Positions 29,489 through 38,400 are shown, numbered from the stretch's first letter. The stretch: DNA of 64,000 nt from Bradyrhizobium sp. AZCC 1719 (GCF_036924525.1 NZ_JAZHRU010000001.1:5485001-5549000); one strand, 5' to 3'. Made by a program: numbers and translations. Notes: generated by a model from the sequence alone, not told the origin.

Positions 29489-29717
29489 GGCACTGCAATT
29501 GGGGATATCGGGGCGTTCTCGAGCAATCCGTCGCCGGTCCGCTTAGAGAATACGCATCAAAACAACGTGGTAGCGCCCGGCTCTGATGTGATCGGTGCCG
29601 GGCCGGCCCCTAGAAAGCCGCCACAGCGCCTCAAGTCAACCTGACAACTTAAGTCCGGGGCAGCGGGAAGCCGCGATAACGCCGGTTTGACTGTCCGAAT
29701 GGGGATCCGCCCGGAAC
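29489..29717. other. Intergenic region upstream of valS
   Basis: No gene recognised. The valS promoter must lie here. An AAGTCCGGGGCAGCGGGAAG segment (29651-29670) shares its first half with the repeat that follows. Confidence 0.4.
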
Positions 29718-29842
29718 TAGAGCCTTTTCGGTTCTGATTGAATCAGAACCGGGCTCTAGATTCTTGTTTTGACGCGTTTTCTTGACGCGAGCCGGTGTCC
29801 ACCCGGGATCAAGTCCGGGGCAGGCTTTCGCTTGAAAACGCT
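29718..29842. repeat. Dispersed palindromic repeat between popZ and valS
   Basis: TAGAGCC (29718-29724) with GGCTCTA (29752-29758) enclose an inner perfect pair CGGTTCTGATT (29729-29739) / AATCAGAACCG (29741-29751) with a 1-nt loop. It is followed by a TTTTGACGCGTTTTCTTGAC stretch and CCGGGATCAAGTCCGGGGCA (29801-29822 region), and ends at GAAAACGCTC (29833-29842) touching the popZ stop. From memory this composite is common in Rhizobiales intergenic DNA; not checked. Confidence 0.7.
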
Positions 29843-30538
29843 CTACCGCCCGCGCGAAACCCGCTCGATTTCGGCCTTGACGATCCGCTCCACCAATCCC
29901 GGCAGATTGTCATCGAGCCAGGATTTCAGCATCGGCCGCAGCATTTCCTTGACCAGATCTTCCAGCGTCCGCGCGTTATTGCTCAGCACGGTATTGGCCA
30001 GCGAATTGAAGGCGGATTCGACCGCGGAGACGGTCGAGCGCGACAAGATCGGCTGCTGTGGTGCTTCGAACGGCGGCGGCTCGTGGGCTGGCTGCCGCCC
30101 CCTGTGGGACTCGCTGAACTCGATGTCGTCCTCCGGCTCGATCTTGTTGAAGGAGGCTTTCGGTGGCGCCGGATCCGGCAGCGCCATCTCGTCGGTGAGT
30201 TCGAACACGTCGGCTTCCGGCTGCGCAGGCCTGATCTCCGTCTCGGGCGTTGCCGCATCGAGACTCGCCAGCATCGCGTCGATGTCGTCCTGGTTGTTGC
30301 TGGCGGCCGGTTCAGGCGCGGGTGCAGGCGGCGGCGGGGCCGGCGCGGGCTTCGGAGCAGCCGGCTTGGGGGCAATGGCCGACGGCGGGATGTCCTTCAT
30401 CACCGGTTTCGGCGGCGCCGCCGCGGCGGCCTCCGGCTTGGCAGCGGCAGGCTTTGCCTCGTCGTCGGCAATGATGCGACGGATCGACGCCAGAATCTCC
30501 TCCATCGAGGGCTCTTGGACCTTTGCAGGTTGCGTCAT
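29843..30538 (-). CDS. popZ: PopZ-like polar organizing protein (DUF2497)
   Basis: 231 residues from ATG 30538, which has GGAG with a 6-nt spacer; a GTG 12 bp further up is less likely. The arrangement is that of Caulobacter PopZ: an N-terminal binding helix (SMEEILASIRRIIADDEA, about 12-29), a long Pro/Ala/acidic disordered middle (about 30-165) and C-terminal oligomerisation helices (LEDLVKEMLRPMLKSWLDDN onward). It forms a polar matrix that anchors the chromosome origin through ParB and organises cell-cycle factors. Confidence 0.92.
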   Translation of the reverse strand: MTQPAKVQEPSMEEILASIRRIIADDEAKPAAAKPEAAAAAPPKPVMKDIPPSAIAPKPAAPKPAPAPPPPAPAPEPAASNNQDDIDAMLASLDAATPETEIRPAQPEADVFELTDEMALPDPAPPKASFNKIEPEDDIEFSESHRGRQPAHEPPPFEAPQQPILSRSTVSAVESAFNSLANTVLSNNARTLEDLVKEMLRPMLKSWLDDNLPGLVERIVKAEIERVSRGR

Positions 30539-30550
30539 CTCCGACTCCAC

Positions 30551-30792
30551 ATCGAAACCATTTTACACCAAAGCCAAGAGGGAATTGCCGGTTCCGGAAA
30601 TGCAGGCCGGGATTTTCACCGCACAAGCCTGACTTGTCCCCAGATCAAGCCCGCCCGCGGCATCGCGCGGGAGGTCTGCTCCCCTCAAAACACAACCCGA
30701 CGCGCGTCCGTGAGATGCAAGGACGCGAGCCGCGAATCGCTCAGCTCGCCCAGGAAACGGTACGTCATGGCCACAAATGATTGCAAGCAAAG
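30551..30792. other. Intergenic region between tolC and popZ
   Basis: No gene seen. It contains the popZ promoter by position; the 3' side belongs to the tolC terminator hairpin at 30793-30817. Confidence 0.4.
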
Positions 30793-30817
30793 CGCCCGGC
30801 GCTTCAGGCGCCGGGCG
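30793..30817 (-). terminator. Candidate tolC terminator
   Basis: CGCCCGGCGC (30793-30802) and GCGCCGGGCG (30808-30817) form a perfect 10-bp GC-rich stem with a 5-nt loop, 38 bp past the tolC stop. The U-run behind it on the minus strand is weak (CTTTGCTTGC). Confidence 0.6.
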
Positions 30818-30855
30818 ACGATATTCGTCCTGTGTTGCGCGGGGTTGCGCCGGTA

Positions 30856-32280
30856 TCAGCGGCCGTCGGGTGTACGAACGCCGGCCCAGCTATCGCGCAC
30901 CTGATGATAGTGCACGCTCGGATCGTAGATCGTGGTGGGCAGGTTCAGCACCTGCGGCGTCAGCCGTCCGATCTTGTCCAGCACGGAGTATGACGCCACC
31001 ACGCGATCGTGCTGCGCGGTGACGAGCGCGACGCGCGCATTCACCAGCGCCTGCTGCGCGTTCAGCACGTCAAGCGTGGTGCGCTGTCCGGCCTTGGCTT
31101 CCTCGCGCACGCCGTTCAGCGCGATTTCCGACGCCTGCACCTGCGCCTGGGCGGAGGCGACCTGCGCCTTGCCGGCGACGAGCTGCCCCCATGCCGTGAC
31201 TACGTTGGCGCGGGTCTGGTCGCGAGTCTGATCGAGCACGAGACGTTGTTGCGCCGCCGTTTCCTTGGACTGGCGGATCAGCGAATATTCAGTGCCGCCC
31301 TGATAGATGGGCACCGTGAGCTGCGTGGTCACGGATGCGCCGAACGTGCGGTACTGGATCAGGCTCTGCTCATAGGCCTGCTGGACCGAGCCCTGAATCG
31401 TGACCGTCGGCAACAGCGCGCCTTCGGCCACCTTGACCTGGAGGTAGCTGACGTCGATGCCGAACATCGCCGCGGTGACGTTCGGATTTTGCGTCAGGCC
31501 GAGCTCGACGGCCGCCGGCAGCGTCGACGGCAGGAAGCGGTCGACCGGCGAGCCCGGCGCCAGCGCTTGCGGCTCGTTGCCGATGATGCGGCGGAAGTTC
31601 GAACGCGTCGTCGTCAGATTGGCTTCCGCGGTCAGGAGCTGCGTCTTGCCGGCGGCAAGCTGGGCTTCCGACTGCGCAACGTCGGTGCGCGTGACTTCGC
31701 CGACATTGAAGCGGTCGCGCGTCTGTTTCAGCGTCTGCTCGAGCACGCGAACGTTACTCTTCTGCACCTCGACGATCGCGGAATCGCGCAGATAGTCCAT
31801 GTAGATGGTGGCGCCGCTGAGCAGGACGGTCGATTCGAGTGCACGCAGCGCTTCGCGCGCGCCGGAAACCTGGCCTTCCGCCGCCCTCGTTCTGTTCGCG
31901 GTCTGCTGACCGTTGAACAGCGTCTGCGTGATGGTGCCACCGATGCTGCGCGGCGAATTGGCGCCGACAATAGGGGTTCTCACGATATTGTCGGGAGTGC
32001 CGCCCTGAGTGCTGAGCGTATCCGTATACTGGACGCCCGCGCTTGCGTTGACCGAAACCCTGGGACGATAGCCCGACAGCGCCTGCGGCACGTTCTCGTC
32101 GGTGATGCGCACCTGCGCGCGCTGCGCGTTGAGCTGCGGATTGTTCTGATAGGCGCGCACCAGCGCTGCCTCAATTGTGTCGGCCAAGACGGGCGTCGGG
32201 CCCATGCACACTAATAGAAGGGCCGAAGCCGCGGCCCCGGCAAATGCCTTCACCCCACGCATCCCAAGCAATCCAATCAT
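30856..32280 (-). CDS. tolC: TolC-family outer-membrane channel protein
   Basis: 474 residues from ATG 32280. Sec signal peptide with hydrophobic core and cleavage after PVLA (MRGVKAFAGAAASALLLVCM then GPTPVLA-DTIEAAL). The mature protein shows the two OEP repeats of the trimeric alpha-barrel: ALVRAYQNNPQLNAQRAQVR and its second copy around VELGLTQNPNVTAAMFGIDV. It is the outer-membrane exit duct for type I secretion and efflux systems and could serve the RTX protein of this window, although the genes are 4 kb apart and not an operon. Confidence 0.93.
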   Translation of the reverse strand: MIGLLGMRGVKAFAGAAASALLLVCMGPTPVLADTIEAALVRAYQNNPQLNAQRAQVRITDENVPQALSGYRPRVSVNASAGVQYTDTLSTQGGTPDNIVRTPIVGANSPRSIGGTITQTLFNGQQTANRTRAAEGQVSGAREALRALESTVLLSGATIYMDYLRDSAIVEVQKSNVRVLEQTLKQTRDRFNVGEVTRTDVAQSEAQLAAGKTQLLTAEANLTTTRSNFRRIIGNEPQALAPGSPVDRFLPSTLPAAVELGLTQNPNVTAAMFGIDVSYLQVKVAEGALLPTVTIQGSVQQAYEQSLIQYRTFGASVTTQLTVPIYQGGTEYSLIRQSKETAAQQRLVLDQTRDQTRANVVTAWGQLVAGKAQVASAQAQVQASEIALNGVREEAKAGQRTTLDVLNAQQALVNARVALVTAQHDRVVASYSVLDKIGRLTPQVLNLPTTIYDPSVHYHQVRDSWAGVRTPDGR

Positions 32281-32511
32281 TTTTGAAACGCCCGGCCGAT
32301 GACCATGATCGCACACGATCATTAACCGAACGTCGCTTCACTTGAAGTGAGTCCCAGCTCACCTTATTCCGCACCTAGGCTGGACGGAACACCCCGGCAA
32401 GCAAACCCCGTCGAAACTCTTCACGTGGGGCAATCGGGCCACACTTCTGATTTCGAAGAGGATTTAGCTGGCTACGGCGGGCGATTATTGGGCGTGGGAA
32501 GGGCTGAAAGG

Positions 32512-33177
32512 CTAGAAAACGAAGGCCGGAACAAGTTCCATGCCGGGCAGCACCGGGGCAACGGCATCGAACAGCGTCCGGTGACCGAAATCGCCGTGCG
32601 AACAGGTCACCATGGTGGCCCGCGCCGGCTGCGACTTTGCAAAAACGCCCACCAATCGGCCACCGTTCCGCAATTGCCCGTAGAGCCGCTCCGGCACGAT
32701 CTCGGTTGCGCCGTTCAGCACGATGACGTCCCAGGGCGCGTTCGCCGGGTCTCCATCGGCCGGCGCCGCGGTCCGAACCGTCACGTTTCCACAGCCATTG
32801 GCGGCCAGAATCGCCTGTGCCCTCGCCGCCAGCGCCGAATCGTTCTCCGTCGCGGTCACTTGGGTAGCGAATCGGGCGATCACGGCGGCGGCGTAGCCGG
32901 TGGCGCAGCCGACCACGAGGACGCGATCGCTCTGCCTGATCTCGGCCGCCTGCAGCATCTTCGCCAGCACTGCCGGCTTGATCAGGAAGCGCTTGGCCGA
33001 GCCCCCTTCGCTGACGTCGAGATCGAGATCCAGATAGGCCAGCGCCTGCTTGTTTTCGGGAACGAAGGCCTCGCGCGGCACCGCCAGCATGGCATCGATA
33101 ATTCGGATATCGGTCACGTCGCTCGGACGCACCTGACCATCGACCATTTTCTGGCGCGGGGTCGCAAAACCGGACAT
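32512..33177 (-). CDS. pcm: Protein-L-isoaspartate O-methyltransferase
   Basis: 221 residues from ATG 33177; 35 more in-frame codons upstream look non-coding. N-terminal RQKMVDGQVRPSDVTDIRII and VPREAFVP, a SAM-binding motif I at VLVVGCATGYAAAVIARF, and a motif around WDVIVLNGATEIVPERLYGQ. It methylates isoaspartyl residues in damaged proteins. Compared with E. coli Pcm the motif I aspartate/glutamate region is slightly divergent (VGCATGY instead of IGTGSGY), as is usual for the alphaproteobacterial group. In this group it commonly lies upstream of tolC, as here. Confidence 0.9.
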   Translation of the reverse strand: MSGFATPRQKMVDGQVRPSDVTDIRIIDAMLAVPREAFVPENKQALAYLDLDLDVSEGGSAKRFLIKPAVLAKMLQAAEIRQSDRVLVVGCATGYAAAVIARFATQVTATENDSALAARAQAILAANGCGNVTVRTAAPADGDPANAPWDVIVLNGATEIVPERLYGQLRNGGRLVGVFAKSQPARATMVTCSHGDFGHRTLFDAVAPVLPGMELVPAFVF

Positions 33178-33311
33178 AGGCGAAGACCCTGAAAGCATGC
33201 GGCGTTGCCGCCGGGGAGCTGAAACCGGGCCATCTTTGGTACAAGCTCCGGCAAAACGCAACATGCGGGCGCCTGCGACCACCGCCGGTGCGGAAAAGCC
33301 GCTGCTCTCGC

Positions 33312-33491
33312 CTACTCTATCGCCACGGCTAATCTGGCGATCAGCCGCGCCACCTCATCCAGATGTTCGTTGTCATGCTCTTCGACGGCTTGCGCGAGCC
33401 GAAGCAGGCATTCGTCGTCGCTCATGGCGGGAATGTCGCTCGGAACGATCGGAGGTGCCGCGCGTGTCAGTTCGGTCACATTGGCTGGCAT
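33312..33491 (-). CDS. Small acidic hypothetical protein (59 aa)
   Basis: Unrecognised. The start ATG 33491 has GGGAG 8 nt ahead; the longer frame to 33710 has no such site. The peptide has a proline-rich first third and an amphipathic helical second half (DDECLLRLAQAVEEHDNEHL then DEVARLIARLAVAIE), acidic and probably dimer-forming. It is too short for a domain call. It lies between pcm and tRNA-Asn. Confidence 0.55.
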   Translation of the reverse strand: MPANVTELTRAAPPIVPSDIPAMSDDECLLRLAQAVEEHDNEHLDEVARLIARLAVAIE

Positions 33492-33763
33492 CGAATCAGC
33501 TCCCGTGAAACCCGGCACCACAGAGGCTCCGGGCCGATTGAGTCGAATTGGCGGCCCGATCCAGGACCCCCTATAGATGACGCAATTGCCGGCGCCCGGT
33601 TCCGCCCGCCATCTGCCCGGGAGACGAAAGCACTGACAAACCGTTGTCGTGCGAGGACTTTCCGGCCCTGCTTCAAGCAAATGCGCAGCCTGTGATTTGG
33701 TCCTTTGCAAGCCCGAAAGGCTTTGTTATACGCTGCCCGCTCGCGAACCTTTGTTTCGCCTAT

Positions 33764-33838
33764 TCCTCGGTAGCTCAGCGGTAGAGCATTCGACTGTTAA
33801 TCGAATGGTCGCTGGTTCGAATCCAGCCCGGGGAGCCA
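33764..33838 (+). tRNA. tRNA-Asn (GTT)
   Basis: 75 nt with encoded CCA. Acceptor TCCTCGG pairs with CCGGGGA (one T-G), D-arm GCTC/GAGC, anticodon stem TTCGA/TCGAA around loop CTGTTAA giving anticodon GTT, T-arm GCTGG/CCAGC with TTCGAAT loop. Confidence 0.97.
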
Positions 33839-33907
33839 CCGCCTTTTCTACGCCAAGGCGCGATGCAGCGCGCCAACATGCGACTTTTCACCGCGTAACG
33901 ATCTGGT

Positions 33908-34777
33908 TCAAGTTTCCATCAGCCTGGCGGACAGGAATTCGATGAACCGCTGGGTCTTGGCTGCAATGAGGCGAGTTTCGGTGACGGCGTGAATGCTGAC
34001 CGGCGACCCCTGCCATTCCGGCAGGACACGCCGGAGCCTGCCCGAGGCCAAATCTTCGGCGACGATCTTCTCGGCAAGCAGGGCAATGCCCTGGTGGTTG
34101 ACCGCCAGGGCGCGGATCATCCCGACGCTGTTGACCGTGAAGCGGCCGCCAACGTCGACATCGATCTTGTTCATCCCCTGATGCAAGGTCCAGATCCTTG
34201 GCATGCAGATACATTCGTGCTCCGCCAGGTCCGCCGGTGTTGCCGGCTCGCCTGACGCCTCGATATAGCCAGGAGACGCATAGAGGTGGCGCGAGTGCCG
34301 CCCGATCAGGCGGGTGATCAGACTGGAATCTTCCAGCTTGCCGATGCGGATCGCCACATCGAACGGCTCGGCCACTAGGTCGACGCGGCGTGGAGTCAGA
34401 TCGAATTCGAACGTGATGCCGGGATAGCTTTGCGCAAAATCGACGATGATCGGCGTGAGGTAAAGCGTGGCGAAGTCGACCGGGAGCGAAACCCGCAGGA
34501 CACCGCTCGGCTGCTCCAGCATCGCGCCGAGCTGTTCGTGCGCGAGCCGCGCCTCATCGACGATACGCTTGCTTCGTTCGTAGTAAAGCTGGCCGGCCTC
34601 GGTGAGCTCGATCTTGCGTGTCGTGCGATGCAGTAATCTTAGGCCTATCGCCTTCTCCAGCTCGCTGATGCGTCGCGACAGAGTGGAGTTTGGCATGCCG
34701 AGAGCCTCCGCCGCCTTCCGGAAGCTCCTGGCTCTGGCCACCTCCACGAACAGCGCCATGTCGTTCAAGTGGCTCAC
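33908..34777 (-). CDS. LysR-family transcriptional regulator
   Basis: 289 residues. The LysR HTH is at the N-terminus (SFRKAAEALGMPNSTLSRRI, about 18-37) followed by the linker helix LEKAIGLRLLHRTTRKIELT and a periplasmic-binding-protein-like effector domain (about 90-285). The start is GTG at 34777 (an in-frame ATG lies 18 bp inside). It is divergent from the ene-reductase gene and separated by 95 bp that hold a palindrome, so control of that gene and of the MDR gene after it is likely. Such pairs often respond to quinones or other electrophiles. Confidence 0.93.
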   Translation of the reverse strand: MSHLNDMALFVEVARARSFRKAAEALGMPNSTLSRRISELEKAIGLRLLHRTTRKIELTEAGQLYYERSKRIVDEARLAHEQLGAMLEQPSGVLRVSLPVDFATLYLTPIIVDFAQSYPGITFEFDLTPRRVDLVAEPFDVAIRIGKLEDSSLITRLIGRHSRHLYASPGYIEASGEPATPADLAEHECICMPRIWTLHQGMNKIDVDVGGRFTVNSVGMIRALAVNHQGIALLAEKIVAEDLASGRLRRVLPEWQGSPVSIHAVTETRLIAAKTQRFIEFLSARLMET

Positions 34778-34785
34778 GCTATTGC

Positions 34786-34797
34786 TCCATATATGGA
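34786..34797. promoter_or_regulatory. Perfect 12-bp palindrome in the LysR/ene-reductase gap
   Basis: TCCATATATGGA, perfectly symmetric, 9 bp upstream of the LysR GTG and 76 bp upstream of the OYE ATG. It is a plausible LysR core site in an AT-rich gap; a stretch with TATTTATTTCAATTTT follows. Confidence 0.5.
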
Positions 34798-34872
34798 ATA
34801 TTTATTTCAATTTTGCCGGATTTATCCCGACATTGGAATAGTGGACAAGCGCTCCTGCAAATGGAGATCCCA

Positions 34873-35949
34873 ATGAGTCCCCTATTCACCCCTGTCCGCG
34901 TCGGCCGCTACACTCTACCGAACCGCCTCGTCATGGCCCCGATGACCCGCAGCCGCGCCGGCCTCGACGGTACGCCGGGCGAGCTGGCCACCGAATATTA
35001 TTCCCAGCGCGCCGGCGTCGGCCTGATCGTCACCGAAGGCACCCAGCCCTCGGATGACGGCCAGGGCTATCTCACCACCCCGGGCATCTACACGCCCGCC
35101 CATGTCGCCGGCTGGCGGAAGATCACTTCTGCCGTGCACGACAAGGGCGGCCACATCTTCATCCAGCTCATGCATGCCGGGCGCATGTCGCATCCCGACA
35201 ATACGCTGCATCGCCGCCAAGGGGTCGCGCCGTCCGCGATAGCGCCGGGGACGGGTATGTTCACCATGACGGGGATGCAGGACATTCCTACGCCGCGCGT
35301 GCTGACGACCAAAGAGGCGCGCCAGACGGTCACCGATTTCCGCCATGCCGCGCGCTCGGCGGTCGAGGCCGGCGCCGACGGCATCGAGATTCACGGCGCG
35401 AACGCCTACCTAGTCCAGCAGTTCTTCGCGCCAAGCGCCAACACGCGCACGGACGAATATGGCGGGTCGATCGAGAACCGAGCGCGCTTCGCCATCGAAG
35501 TCGCCACGGCGATCGCCGAGGAGATCGGCGCGGACCGCACCGCGATCCGCCTGTCCCCCGGCACGACGATATGGGGGATCGACGAAGGCGCCGAAGCGCC
35601 GGACCTCTACCGCCATCTGATCGCCGAACTCGACAAACTCGGGCTCGCCTATGTCCACGTCATGCATCAGGGCAACGAGCCGTTGCTGGCCGACATCCGC
35701 AAACTTTGGTCAGGGTCTCTGATCCTGAACCGCCCAGGTCGTGCGCGGGAGCAAATTGGCGCCGATGTTGCATCCGGCCTGGCCGACCTTGAAGCCTACG
35801 GTCAGATGGTCCTTGCCAATCCAGACTTTGTCGAACGGTTGAAGACCAATGCGGCGCTGAATGCGGCAGTCCAAGCCACTTTCTATGGTGGCACCGCCAT
35901 AGGCTACACCGACTATCCTGCTTTAAGCGCGCAAAGCGCAGCCAAGTAA
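34873..35949 (+). CDS. Old-yellow-enzyme alkene reductase (NemA/OYE family)
   Basis: 358 residues, the usual length. ATG 34873 has GGAG (34863-34866) 6 nt ahead; an in-frame ATG at 34861 has none. Barrel landmarks: NRLVMAPMTRSRA (FMN contact with the T that tunes the flavin), FIQLMHAGRMSHP, the catalytic HxxN in IEIHGANAYLVQQFFAPSAN, and RTDEYGGSIENRARF. The enzyme reduces activated C=C bonds (2-enals, maleimides, nitro compounds) with NAD(P)H through FMN. Near the C-terminus LILNRPGRAREQIGADVASG replaces the more common GG-FMN phosphate segment but still fits. Downstream is an MDR reductase. Confidence 0.95.
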   Translation: MSPLFTPVRVGRYTLPNRLVMAPMTRSRAGLDGTPGELATEYYSQRAGVGLIVTEGTQPSDDGQGYLTTPGIYTPAHVAGWRKITSAVHDKGGHIFIQLMHAGRMSHPDNTLHRRQGVAPSAIAPGTGMFTMTGMQDIPTPRVLTTKEARQTVTDFRHAARSAVEAGADGIEIHGANAYLVQQFFAPSANTRTDEYGGSIENRARFAIEVATAIAEEIGADRTAIRLSPGTTIWGIDEGAEAPDLYRHLIAELDKLGLAYVHVMHQGNEPLLADIRKLWSGSLILNRPGRAREQIGADVASGLADLEAYGQMVLANPDFVERLKTNAALNAAVQATFYGGTAIGYTDYPALSAQSAAK

Positions 35950-36045
35950 ATCCGCAGACGCCAGTAGTCCAATAGATGTCTCTTACCTGAGACGGACTGC
36001 CTAATGAAGTCCTGCACGAGGGACTTCCAATCCATGTCTTCCACA

Positions 36046-36053
36046 GGAAGGAG
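36046..36053 (+). promoter_or_regulatory. Shine-Dalgarno site that decides a TTG start
   Basis: GGAAGGAG, 7 nt ahead of TTG 36061. It is the strongest ribosome site in the region, while the ATGs upstream in frame (36004, 36034) have none. Confidence 0.7.
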
Positions 36054-36060
36054 AAACCTC

Positions 36061-37041
36061 TTGAACCCACCCGATGGCTTTAAAAGTGCCCCCCGCCGGT
36101 CTGAACCGCTTGGCTCCGGCCGGGCCCTACGTCTTCAAGCATATGGCGGCACAGAGAGCCTGAAAGTCGATTGGGTATCCGCCCCCGAGCCTGGTCCCGA
36201 CCAAGTGCTCGTCCAGGTCAAGGCTGCCGGAGTAAACGGAATCGACTGGAAAATCCGTGAAGGCTACGTCCGCGACAAGTTCAAGTTATCTTTGCCCGCG
36301 ACGCTTGGCATCGAAATGGCGGGGGTCGTGCTGCGGACCGGCTCCAACGTCGAAGGCGTGAGGGTCGGAGACCGGGTCATGGCCGCGCTGGGTGGCCTGG
36401 GCGCTTATGCTGACCATTTGCTGATAAATGCCGAAAAACTCGTCAAGACGCCTACAGTCCTGTCAGACATTGACGCGGCGGCAGTACCGGTGGCAGCGAT
36501 GACGGCATGGCAAGTCCTTCAGGTCGCCGATTTCGACCTTCGGGGGCGGCTGGTGTTGATCCACGGCGCGGCTGGTGGGGTGGGCAGCTTCGCTGTCCAG
36601 TTCGCCAAGACGGCTGGAGCGACCGTCTATGCTACTGCCTCAACCAAGAGCGTGGCCCATGTCCAAGCCTTGGGCGCTGACGAAGTGATCGATTACCAGA
36701 AACAGAACTTCGAGCTTCTTGCGAGCGACATTGACCTTATCGTCGATCTTGTCGGGGGCCAGGTCTTGGACAAATCTTGGGCCGTCCTATCGCCTAGCGG
36801 CGTCCTGGCCAGCATCGCTGCAACTGATGTGGTTTCGCGCGCCCCGGCAGGCCGTCATGGCATCTGGTTGTCAGTCAAACCTGACACCGCGCGCCTAGCC
36901 ACAATCGCTCAAGAGATCGCTGACGGCTCGCTGCGGTCGACGATTTCAGAAGTGGTCGGCTTCGACGATCTGGCATCCGCGATCGAGCGCAATCGCACTG
37001 GCCACGCTCCCGGAAAGATAGTCTTAGACCTCACCAGGTGA
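36061..37041 (+). CDS. NADP-dependent MDR oxidoreductase (quinone-oxidoreductase-like)
   Basis: 326 residues counted from TTG 36061 (see the ribosome site); up to 19 more residues are possible. It lacks the zinc ligands of alcohol dehydrogenases. The nucleotide motif is HGAAGGVGSFAVQFAKTAGA and the N-terminal substrate domain has VNGIDWKIREGYV and GIEMAGVVLRTGSNVEGVRV GDRV. Members reduce quinones or enones with NADPH. Same strand as the ene-reductase 110 bp before it, so a two-gene electrophile-reduction unit under LysR control is a reasonable inference. Confidence 0.87.
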   Translation: MNPPDGFKSAPRRSEPLGSGRALRLQAYGGTESLKVDWVSAPEPGPDQVLVQVKAAGVNGIDWKIREGYVRDKFKLSLPATLGIEMAGVVLRTGSNVEGVRVGDRVMAALGGLGAYADHLLINAEKLVKTPTVLSDIDAAAVPVAAMTAWQVLQVADFDLRGRLVLIHGAAGGVGSFAVQFAKTAGATVYATASTKSVAHVQALGADEVIDYQKQNFELLASDIDLIVDLVGGQVLDKSWAVLSPSGVLASIAATDVVSRAPAGRHGIWLSVKPDTARLATIAQEIADGSLRSTISEVVGFDDLASAIERNRTGHAPGKIVLDLTR

Positions 37042-37116
37042 CTGCAGCTCATGGTAATCGTCCCTAAAAGGAGACCGTCTGCATTCGGCTCATGTTGGGA
37101 CGGCCGTGAACCACAG
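37042..37116. other. Short spacer behind the MDR gene
   Basis: No element recognised between the MDR stop and the AbiEi-like ORF on the opposite strand. Confidence 0.3.
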
Positions 37117-37452
37117 TTATGCTGTCTCACGTTCTACTGCCCGATAGCGGCCGTAGCCCACTTTGACGAGCAGTTCCTCATCGCACATCCGGGACAGATA
37201 GCATCGGGGGATGCCGACCGCTGTGAGTGCCCCCGTCCGCACCTCGCCCCTCTCGCGAGCCAAGGCAACAGCTCGCTCCCTCAGCGTGGGCTTCGGCCCG
37301 CCAGCAAGGCGTAGGGGCTTCGGCGCGATCTCGGTCGCGCTTGCGCTGCTTCGGCAAGTGGGGCGCACTCGGGCGGAGGACAATCGCCAATTCGTATTTC
37401 TCAGTTTCGTCGACCCCGGCGAGCCAGCTACGGCTTTTCTATTCTCCGACAC
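37117..37452 (-). CDS. AbiEi-like antitoxin N-terminal domain, orphan and probably truncated
   Basis: The last ~60 of 111 residues look like the winged-helix N-terminal domain of AbiEi (type IV toxin-antitoxin) proteins: TLRERAVALARERGEVRTG, then GIPRCYLSRMCDEELLVKVG and YGRYRA. Intact AbiEi proteins continue for 100 or more residues; this one stops right after the wing, and no AbiEii nucleotidyltransferase gene is present. The start is unclear: the frame is open to a GTG at 37452 but residues 1-50 are not conserved-looking, and no ATG precedes the domain. It may be a decayed remnant or a small stand-alone DNA-binding protein. Confidence 0.45.
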   Translation of the reverse strand: MSENRKAVAGSPGSTKLRNTNWRLSSARVRPTCRSSASATEIAPKPLRLAGGPKPTLRERAVALARERGEVRTGALTAVGIPRCYLSRMCDEELLVKVGYGRYRAVERETA

Positions 37453-37674
37453 GACAGAACAATCGCAATCGGTGCGGCAGAGGCAGGCCGAGGTACCGCG
37501 TTGCCTGCGGCCCGGATATCGCCGGGGAACGCCCCCTTACGGGCGAACATAGGCTGTCACTCAACCTGGCGGCCCCATATTTAATTTCGGAAATTAATTA
37601 CACCACACTTGACTACCTATATAATATCTGAAAGGTTACATTTAATAAATCGATAAAAAATTGGGGCGTCTATT
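37453..37674. other. AT-rich upstream region of the PEP-CTERM gene
   Basis: From about 37580 the sequence turns AT-rich, unlike its surroundings, and contains TATAAT at 37620-37625 as a -10 candidate about 50 bp ahead of the ATG at 37675. A matching -35 box is not convincing. GGGGCG (37663-37668) is a possible ribosome site. Confidence 0.4.
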
Positions 37675-38400
37675 ATGGGTAAAGTATTTAAATTTTTGGC
37701 TGCGGGTTTACTCGCCGGCATCTTTCATTCGCCGGCCAATGCCGCGCTGGTGAGCTTCACCGGCGACGGCACTTTCTCCTATATCTCCAATTGCAGCAAC
37801 GGTAGCCCTGGCTGCTCGATTTCCGCCGACAAGAACGTGCTCAAAATGTCGGGCGCGTCGTGGCCGACATACCAGCCGAGCACGCTGACCATCACGGACA
37901 TCGTCGGCACCAACGTCCCAACCAATCAGGACGATTACGTCATCGGCAAGATTACCTGGGTGAACCAGGCGACCTACAACACCGACCAGAACTTCAACGT
38001 CAATTACAAGTTCAAACTGAGCTTTACCTCGCCGAGCGCTTCGTACGATTCACAGGTGTTCAACCTGAACATCAAGCAGACGACAAATCCGTCGCCCGAC
38101 AACGTCTTCAACATCAGCCAGACGACGCTCAACAATCTGGGTCCATTCACGCTCAACGGCGTTACGGTTTCCGACATTCACTTCGTTGAAGTTGGTGACG
38201 GATGGTACAATGGAAGCACCTGGATCAACCCGGAGTGCGGGACGTCGACGCTTTACATCGTGGCGGACTTCACGGATCAGATAGTTGCCCCCCCGGTCCC
38301 GGAACCCTCGACATGGGCGATGATGATCCTCGGCTTCGCCGGCGTCGGCTTCATGGCCTATCGCCGCAAGCGCGGTGGAAACGCGCTTCCCGCGGCCTGA
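37675..38400 (+). CDS. PEP-CTERM sorting-domain protein
   Basis: 241 residues. N-terminal signal peptide ([20 protein letters not shown]), a beta-rich extracellular middle with many Asn/Thr/Ser and four cysteines (resembling choice-of-anchor domains), and a full PEP-CTERM tail: [20 protein letters not shown] then AYRRKRGG, that is, the PEPSTW motif, one membrane helix and an Arg-rich end. Such proteins are cleaved and anchored or released by an exosortase (XrtA type) linked to exopolysaccharide systems; no exosortase is in this window. Function of the mature part is unknown. Confidence 0.85.
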   Translation: MGKVFKFLAAGLLAGIFHSPANAALVSFTGDGTFSYISNCSNGSPGCSISADKNVLKMSGASWPTYQPSTLTITDIVGTNVPTNQDDYVIGKITWVNQATYNTDQNFNVNYKFKLSFTSPSASYDSQVFNLNIKQTTNPSPDNVFNISQTTLNNLGPFTLNGVTVSDIHFVEVGDGWYNGSTWINPECGTSTLYIVADFTDQIVAPPVPEPSTWAMMILGFAGVGFMAYRRKRGGNALPAA

